Assembly (NCBI GenBank): GCA_018714565.1
Contig: DVNH01000018.1
Span: forward strand, 1-35,621
Length of the DNA: 35,621 nucleotides
Reading direction: 5' to 3'
DNA from: Candidatus Merdicola faecigallinarum
GTDB taxonomy: Bacteria > Bacillota > Clostridia > TANB77 > CAG-508
In this document: piece by piece, positions 30,902-35,621 of the stretch
How positions within the stretch are numbered: the first letter of the stretch is position 1
Layout: each line of letters starts with the position of its first letter
The notes under the pieces: generated by a model
The model's input: only the letters and a program-made list of their open reading frames with translations
Database searches by the model: none
Told to the model about the DNA's origin: nothing
Program-made: the position numbers and the translations under genes

Positions 30902-32194
30902 ATGGACGAATTTAATGATATGAGTTTCCAAAGCAGTGATATTGGGATGAGTTCAGATATGGGATCGGATATCGTAACAGATATGGGAGCTGATATGGAT
31001 ACGGAAATTAACAGTGATATGAACTCGAGTGTAGATATGGCTATTAATACAGAGCTTAATAGTGATTTAAATACTGAAATGGATGAACCAGAAGCGGATA
31101 TAGATTTTGAAGCACTAGAAGATCAACCGATAGTAATAGCAAGTGAAACAGAAGAAATGGAAAAGAAAGTCGAAGAAATAAATCAGGAAGATGAGAGAGA
31201 TGAATTGGAAGAAATTCAAAAAGAGCAAATAAATGAAACAGAAGAGCAGAAGGAAGAACAAGAAGAAGTAAAAGGATATTTAGATGATGATAATATCTGG
31301 CATGGAGATAAAGGTGATGAACCATTATATGGAAAAGACGGCGAATTAAGGGACTTAAATGAAGAAGAAGTACCATTAGAAGAAGGAGAGTTAGATAAAA
31401 TTGCTCAGAGGGAAAACGGAAAAGAAATAGATCAGGAAGATGAGAGAAATGAATCAGAAGAAATTCAAAAAGAGCAAATAAATGAAATAGAAGAGCAGAA
31501 GGAAGAACAAGAAGAAGTAAAAGGATATTTAGATGATGATAATATTTGGCATGGAGATAAAGGTGATGAACCATTATATGGAAAAGACGGTGAATTAAGG
31601 GATTTAAATAAAGAAGAAGTACCATTAGAAGATGGTGAATTAGAGGAATATATTCAAGAAGATCTTCCAAAAGAAGTTAATGAGAGAAATAAAAAGGATG
31701 AAATAAGAATCCCTGAAGAATTTCAAAATGGAGAACAAGACGAAGGAATATATGATGGAACAGAAGTGATACCAGATATAGAAGATGAAGAAATATATGA
31801 CAGACCAGAAGCAATACAAAATATAGAAAATGCCGAAATATATGCTGAGAAAAAACAGAATAGTAGTAAAGAAGAAAGATTAGAAGAATATGTTCCTTAT
31901 GAAGAGACGGATGAATATAAAAATAAGATAGCAGGAGATGCAGAAACTGAAGAGATTCGCCAGGGCTTTATAGATCATTTAAGAGAATATAATACAGATG
32001 AAACAAATGAACGAATAAAAAGACAAGAAGGAATAAATCGAAATAGTGATGTGAAACAAGATAATGGAGAGCAATATATTAATTACGATGAAACACAAGA
32101 GTATAAAGATATTATAAAAGAAAAGAGCGAAAAAGAGGGAGAAAAACTTCATAAAGGATTTTTAAATCATCTAAAAAAATGGAATAAAAAATAG
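30902..32194 (+). CDS. Acidic repeat protein (430 aa), unknown function
   Basis: Strongly acidic (Glu/Asp), without TM helix or signal, probably disordered. The first 60 residues repeat Ser/Asp/Met units (SDMGSDI, DMGADM, SDMNSS). Two nearly identical 83-residue units follow, each with GYLDDDNIWHGDKGDEPLYG, encoded by a 249-bp tandem DNA repeat. The end holds another protein-level duplication: EEYVPYEETDEYKNKIAG...RQGFIDHLREY and EQYINYDETQEYKDIIKE...HKGFLNHLKKW. It starts one base after the ATPase stop (ribosome site GGAGGAG inside the ATPase end) and lies ten bases before the SPFH gene, so it is part of the same cluster. No family recognised. Confidence 0.8.
   Translation: MDEFNDMSFQSSDIGMSSDMGSDIVTDMGADMDTEINSDMNSSVDMAINTELNSDLNTEMDEPEADIDFEALEDQPIVIASETEEMEKKVEEINQEDERDELEEIQKEQINETEEQKEEQEEVKGYLDDDNIWHGDKGDEPLYGKDGELRDLNEEEVPLEEGELDKIAQRENGKEIDQEDERNESEEIQKEQINEIEEQKEEQEEVKGYLDDDNIWHGDKGDEPLYGKDGELRDLNKEEVPLEDGELEEYIQEDLPKEVNERNKKDEIRIPEEFQNGEQDEGIYDGTEVIPDIEDEEIYDRPEAIQNIENAEIYAEKKQNSSKEERLEEYVPYEETDEYKNKIAGDAETEEIRQGFIDHLREYNTDETNERIKRQEGINRNSDVKQDNGEQYINYDETQEYKDIIKEKSEKEGEKLHKGFLNHLKKWNKK
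31182..31398 (+). repeat. Tandem repeat copy 1 (249-bp period)
   Basis: Starts ATCAGGAAGATGAGAGA, 249 bases before copy 2. Identity is very high up to GAAGTACCATTAGAAG. In frame with the gene. Confidence 0.85.
31431..31647 (+). repeat. Tandem repeat copy 2 (249-bp period)
   Basis: Second copy, separated from the first by a short diverged stretch. The differences are few, many of them in third codon places, which suggests a duplication that is fairly recent and under protein-level selection. Confidence 0.85.
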
Positions 32195-32203
32195 GAGGTA
32201 GCT

Positions 32204-33406
32204 ATGTTTAATTTTGGAAGAAAGAATAAGGAAGAACAAACGCAAGAACAAACAACAAATGAACTATATAGTGTAATACAAAATGATAGACCAGCAGATG
32301 AATTAGTTTGGAAATGTGCAAAAGAAGATTTTAATGATAACACACAACTAATTGTTATGGAATCAGAGGAAGCTTTATTTGTAAAAGATGGTGTGGTAGT
32401 AGAAACTTTTTCAGGTGGAAAATTTACTTTAAGTACAGCGAATTACCCATTTATTAACGGATTGAGAAAAATTGCAACAGGAGGACAAAGTCCTTTTAGT
32501 TGTAAAATCTATTTTATCGATAAAACGCATAAATTAGAGATTTTATGGGGAACTGATTCACCGATTCAAATGAGAGATGCACAATTTCAATTTGCAGTAG
32601 GAGTAAGATCAAGAGGAAGTTATTCTATTCAAATTAAAGATGCAAAGAAATTCTTTGTAAAATTAGTAGGGAATACAACTTCTTTTACAAAAGATGATGT
32701 AAAACAATATTTTAAAACTGTATTTCAAACAAAGATAAAAGTTGCGTTAGCAACAGTAATGAAAAATTGTAAATATACTGTATTAGATATGAATACAGAA
32801 TTAGAAACAATCGGAAAAATGGTAGAAGAGCAGTTAGCAGAAGTACTTGATGAATATGGAATTCGACTTGTAAACTTCTATATTTCAGATATATCTATTC
32901 CAGAAGATGATCCAAATTATCAAAAAATAAATGAAGCATATGCAAATGCACATGCAGGCAAGATTGAATTAGAAGTGCAAGGTGATTATTGGAATAAATT
33001 AACTGCAAAAGAATTGGCGAAAGATGTAGCAAATAATCCGAGTGCAGGAGGCGCTGCTGCAATGGGAGCTGGAATTGGAATGGGAGTAGCATCTGCTGGA
33101 GTTTTTAATAACTTAACGAATCAATTATTTACTCCTTTAAAAGAAGAACAAAATAATATGCAAAATGCGAGTGCACAGCCACAAGCACAAAGAACTTCAA
33201 GATTTGCTCCTAAGAAACAAGAAGAGGCTAATGTAGCAGAGAAAAAAGTAAAATGCCCAAATTGTGGTCAGGAAGTTGCTGAAGGAAGTAAGTTCTGCAA
33301 TAATTGTGGAACAAAATTAGAAGAAGAATATATATGCAAAAACTGTGGAAAAAAATTAGATTCAGGAAGTAAATTTTGTAGTAACTGTGGAACAAGGAGG
33401 AATTAA
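32204..33406 (+). CDS. SPFH-domain protein with two C-terminal zinc ribbons (YdjI-like)
   Basis: A 400-aa protein resembling B. subtilis YdjI and other 'virion core protein' SPFH members. SPFH/flotillin-like domain at about 25-270 (ELVWKCAKEDFNDNTQLIV, GSYSIQIKDAKKFFVKLVG, EYGIRLVNFYISDISIPEDD), then a Gly/Ala-rich helix (GGAAAMGAGIGMGVASAG), a Gln-rich linker and two zinc ribbons: CPNCGQ...FCNNCG and CKNCGK...FCSNCG. YdjI works with PspA at stressed membranes in Bacillus. AGGAGGTAG precedes ATG 32204. Confidence 0.9.
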   Translation: MFNFGRKNKEEQTQEQTTNELYSVIQNDRPADELVWKCAKEDFNDNTQLIVMESEEALFVKDGVVVETFSGGKFTLSTANYPFINGLRKIATGGQSPFSCKIYFIDKTHKLEILWGTDSPIQMRDAQFQFAVGVRSRGSYSIQIKDAKKFFVKLVGNTTSFTKDDVKQYFKTVFQTKIKVALATVMKNCKYTVLDMNTELETIGKMVEEQLAEVLDEYGIRLVNFYISDISIPEDDPNYQKINEAYANAHAGKIELEVQGDYWNKLTAKELAKDVANNPSAGGAAAMGAGIGMGVASAGVFNNLTNQLFTPLKEEQNNMQNASAQPQAQRTSRFAPKKQEEANVAEKKVKCPNCGQEVAEGSKFCNNCGTKLEEEYICKNCGKKLDSGSKFCSNCGTRRN

Positions 33407-33408
33407 AG

Positions 33409-34068
33409 ATGAAAAATAATAAAGTATTATATGGAATCATTGGAGCTGTTTTATTAATTGTTGTAGACTTAATTGTGTTTTTATCTCTAAAAACATATAC
33501 AGCAGCTAGATGGATTAATATTGTAGGACTTAATTTATCAATTATTGTATTATGGGGAGCAAGTATTGTTTTTGGAAAAAAGGAAACACATTTTCTTCAA
33601 TATGCTAAATTTCCAATTATAGGACTATATTCAGTGATAACATTTATTATAAGTATTTTGTTTATTCTAATTAATTTACAAAATGTTACAGTTTCTATTA
33701 TTGTTCAAGTTGTTTTATTAGCATTATTTATCATTGCTATGAGTATAAATACAATGGCAAATAATGATTCTATTCAAAAAACAGGGACGGAAAAAGTAAA
33801 ACAAGATGACATAAAAAATATGGCATCAAGATTAGAAATCGCTATGCAAATGGTGAAAGATAGAGATATGTACCGAAAGATAGAAAATGCCTATGATGCA
33901 ATTAAAAATGCAAAAATAAATATAACAGGGGATGCATCCTCAATAGATGGAGAAATCATAAGAGCAATTGGAAACATTGAGAATTTCATTTCAGAGCAAA
34001 ATATGAGTGGAATTGAAAATGAAGTAGCAAATATTAATCAATACATTAGGAAAAGAAATCAATTATAA
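33409..34068 (+). CDS. Four-helix membrane protein with helical cytoplasmic tail
   Basis: A 219-aa protein with TM helices at about 7-28, 34-54, 65-88 and 91-113, then about 105 residues of soluble helices (MASRLEIAMQMVKDRDMYRKI...ISEQNMSGIENEVANINQYI). Starts two bases after the SPFH gene stops; its ribosome site (AAGGAGG) is in the end of that gene. No family recognised with certainty. Position between SPFH and zinc-ribbon genes suggests that it anchors the complex in the membrane. Confidence 0.8.
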   Translation: MKNNKVLYGIIGAVLLIVVDLIVFLSLKTYTAARWINIVGLNLSIIVLWGASIVFGKKETHFLQYAKFPIIGLYSVITFIISILFILINLQNVTVSIIVQVVLLALFIIAMSINTMANNDSIQKTGTEKVKQDDIKNMASRLEIAMQMVKDRDMYRKIENAYDAIKNAKINITGDASSIDGEIIRAIGNIENFISEQNMSGIENEVANINQYIRKRNQL

Positions 34069-34082
34069 TCTAGGAGGAAGAA

Positions 34083-35375
34083 ATGAGTGAGTTAAAAGAT
34101 AGAAAGTGTACTGCTTGTGGTGGAGAACTTAAGGTAAATGGAAAGCAGGCAGTATGTGAGTATTGTGGAAGTACATATGATATTGATGATGGAATATCAA
34201 TTAAAGAAGTATCTATTACAAATATAGGAAACTTATTAAAAAGAGGAAAAGAATATTTAGCAAAAAATGATTTTGAAAAAGCAAAAGAATACTTGGAGAA
34301 GGCTAAGGATATTGATATTGAAAATCAAGGAGTAAAACTTTTCGAAGAAGAGATAAAAGTACAAGAGAATGAATATTTCTCAGCAAAGGATGCGATTGAT
34401 TCCATAGAGTATCAGAAACATTTGAAAAAGCAAGAAGAGGAAAAGAAACAACAAGAGATTGATAAAAAAATTAAGGACTTTGGAAAAGTAGAAGAAGCTA
34501 CTTTAGAAAAATTAAATGATACAGTTTGGAAAAGTACAAAAAGTGAAAAATATTATGTATTTAAGAATAGTTGTATGAATACATATATTGCCCAAAAGGA
34601 ATATGATGGTGAAAAAGAATATACTCAATGGATAAGATATTGGTCTCATATGGAAAAAATAGGGCATAAGTTTTATCAAGATGGTGAATATGCAATGATT
34701 TGTTATAGACCATATACAGTAGATAACAAGAAAGATAATTCAGGAGAAGTATTAGATGATAGATGTCTTGAAATAATAGAGTTAGATAATTATACGACAA
34801 AAAATAATTACGATATTGATGCTTATCACAAATTAGATATAGCAGGAGATAATTATTTAATTGAACATAGAAGATATAGAGATCTTGATTATCCTAATAG
34901 CAATTATATGCTAGAAGCAGATGAAACATTTGAAAAAGTGGATGAACTAGAAGCAAGAGAGTATTTTAGAAAAATAAAAGAATTAAACGATCTTAAAGAT
35001 AAAGAAGAAAAAAAGAAAAAAGGGGCAAAGATAGGTAGTTTTCTAAAACCATTTCTTATTATATTTGGAATCCTATTTCTTTTCACGATAGGGTTAACAG
35101 CGGGATTGCAGGCAAAAAAAGTGCAACAAACAAGATTAGACTATATAAGAAGAATAACAGAAGGAACAGAAGCAGTTGCAGAACAATCGAAAGGGATTGA
35201 AGTGAGTCCACTTACAATATATTTTATTATATTAGGGGTATGTATTGGTTTTTTGATATTAAGATATGTAGTAGATCAAATTAAAATAAGACAGATAAAG
35301 CAAGAAGAAACAAGAGTTGAGAAAGAAGCAATTGCGATTCAGAAAAAATTAAATGCATATCCAATTGAAGAATAA
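34083..35375 (+). CDS. Zinc-ribbon membrane protein (YdjG-like)
   Basis: A 430-aa protein. N-terminal zinc ribbon C9-x2-C12...C25-x2-C28 (CTACGGELKVNGKQAVCEYC), then a TPR-like helical pair (LLKRGKEYLAKNDFEKAKEYL, about 45-80), a soluble domain rich in aromatic and charged residues (YVFKNSCMNTYIAQKEYDG), and two TM helices near 320-345 and 378-400. The layout is like B. subtilis YdjG, encoded beside YdjI. Last gene of the cluster; TAGGAGG precedes ATG 34083 and a terminator follows. Confidence 0.82.
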   Translation: MSELKDRKCTACGGELKVNGKQAVCEYCGSTYDIDDGISIKEVSITNIGNLLKRGKEYLAKNDFEKAKEYLEKAKDIDIENQGVKLFEEEIKVQENEYFSAKDAIDSIEYQKHLKKQEEEKKQQEIDKKIKDFGKVEEATLEKLNDTVWKSTKSEKYYVFKNSCMNTYIAQKEYDGEKEYTQWIRYWSHMEKIGHKFYQDGEYAMICYRPYTVDNKKDNSGEVLDDRCLEIIELDNYTTKNNYDIDAYHKLDIAGDNYLIEHRRYRDLDYPNSNYMLEADETFEKVDELEAREYFRKIKELNDLKDKEEKKKKGAKIGSFLKPFLIIFGILFLFTIGLTAGLQAKKVQQTRLDYIRRITEGTEAVAEQSKGIEVSPLTIYFIILGVCIGFLILRYVVDQIKIRQIKQEETRVEKEAIAIQKKLNAYPIEE

Positions 35376-35416
35376 AAAAGAATCACGTGGTATTTCATGC
35401 TACGTGATTCTTTTCT
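35375..35416 (+). terminator. Terminator after the SPFH/ATPase cluster
   Basis: AAAAGAATCACGT and ACGTGATTCTTTT arms, a stem of at least 13 bp, loop GGTATTTCATGCT. Confidence 0.85.
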
Positions 35417-35458
35417 TATAATTTAGAAGAGAAAGAAGAAAAAAAAATGTAAAAAGTC

Positions 35459-35487
35459 TTGACAAGAAAATATGAAGATAGTATAAT
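35459..35487 (+). promoter_or_regulatory. Promoter of tRNA-Tyr
   Basis: Consensus TTGACA at 35459-35464, a 17-bp spacer and TATAAT at 35482-35487. Confidence 0.9.
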
Positions 35488-35528
35488 AAAAAAGCGTTGA
35501 GCGATAGAAATATAAAATTAACGCAAAT

Positions 35529-35614
35529 GGGTAGGTGGCCGAGTGGCTAAAGGCGGCAGACTGTAAATCTGTTCTCATTTGAGTACGATGGTTCGAATCC
35601 ATCCCTGCCCACCA
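35529..35614 (+). tRNA. tRNA-Tyr (anticodon GTA)
   Basis: Acceptor GGGTAGG/CCTGCCC, anticodon stem GCAGA/TCTGT with loop CTGTAAA (anticodon GTA), long variable arm as in class II tRNAs, T arm GATGG-TTCGAAT-CCATC, and encoded CCA ending at 35614. Confidence 0.95.
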
Positions 35615-35621
35615 ATGACGT

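Noticed and set aside
31182..31647. Repeats as a CRISPR array
   Set aside because: The repeat is 249 bp, in frame and coding; no short direct repeats with unique spacers occur in the window.

Overview
The window is low-GC DNA (roughly 30% G+C by eye) from a spore-forming member of the Firmicutes, most likely an uncultured or gut-type Clostridia. Grounds: spoIVA, a gerA-gerB-gerC germination-receptor operon, the order ylxM-ffh-rpsP-khpA-rimM-trmD-rplS, purine-rich Shine-Dalgarno sites, and 38 genes ending in TAA or TAG with none in TGA. There is no rRNA, CRISPR array, insertion sequence or prophage. Two tRNA genes are present.

Layout. 1-1140: a 53-aa membrane protein and cdaA (c-di-AMP synthase). 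1175-4382: secG, rnr, a flavin-reductase-like gene. 4534-8826 (minus): gerA, gerB, gerC and a 54-aa two-helix gene resembling a receptor D subunit. 8937-11315: an M14 peptidase-like protein and a membrane-anchored transglutaminase-like protein. 11377-12855 (minus): spoIVA. 13071-14985: two overlapping unknown genes. 15103-17020: a UDP-sugar pyrophosphorylase with a separate left-handed beta-helix protein. 17157-18774: small membrane proteins including a DUF421/DUF4363 pair. 18834-18998 (minus): an isolated GC-rich cysteine-rich gene that looks foreign. 19237-24739: SRP/ribosome/tRNA-modification genes. 24883-27537: small unknowns, a TetR regulator, DUF4190 and DUF2752 proteins. 27625-28110: a tRNA with anticodon CAT and a short transcription unit. 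28222-35375: a five-gene cluster (HerA-like ATPase, acidic repeat protein, SPFH protein with zinc ribbons, four-helix membrane protein, zinc-ribbon membrane protein). The window ends with tRNA-Tyr.

The most striking signal concerns the codon CGG. I checked by eye every CGG in the frame of every gene I call. It is absent from all apparently native intact reading frames (about ten thousand codons). It occurs in frame in three conserved genes, ffh, gerA and gerC. In each, the CGG lies exactly where the ribosome must skip the C and read the next three bases (GGA, GGG, GGA) as a family-conserved glycine; otherwise the protein terminates within a few to about 15 codons. The three sites also share a wider pattern, T-W-CGG-R-M-A-A-G. 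A fourth native CGG is codon 4 of a minimal ORF (ATG AAA AAT CGG TAA) with its own -10 box, Shine-Dalgarno and terminator. The only other in-frame CGG is in the foreign-looking gene. This suggests that CGG is poorly decoded or unassigned here and acts as a +1 frameshift signal. Ffh is expected to be essential, so it must either be made by frameshifting or carry a sequence error.

The second point of interest is the cluster at 28222-35375. It combines elements of the B. subtilis YdjG/YdjI (PspA-associated) membrane-stress set with a HerA-type ATPase and a highly acidic protein carrying a 249-bp tandem duplication.
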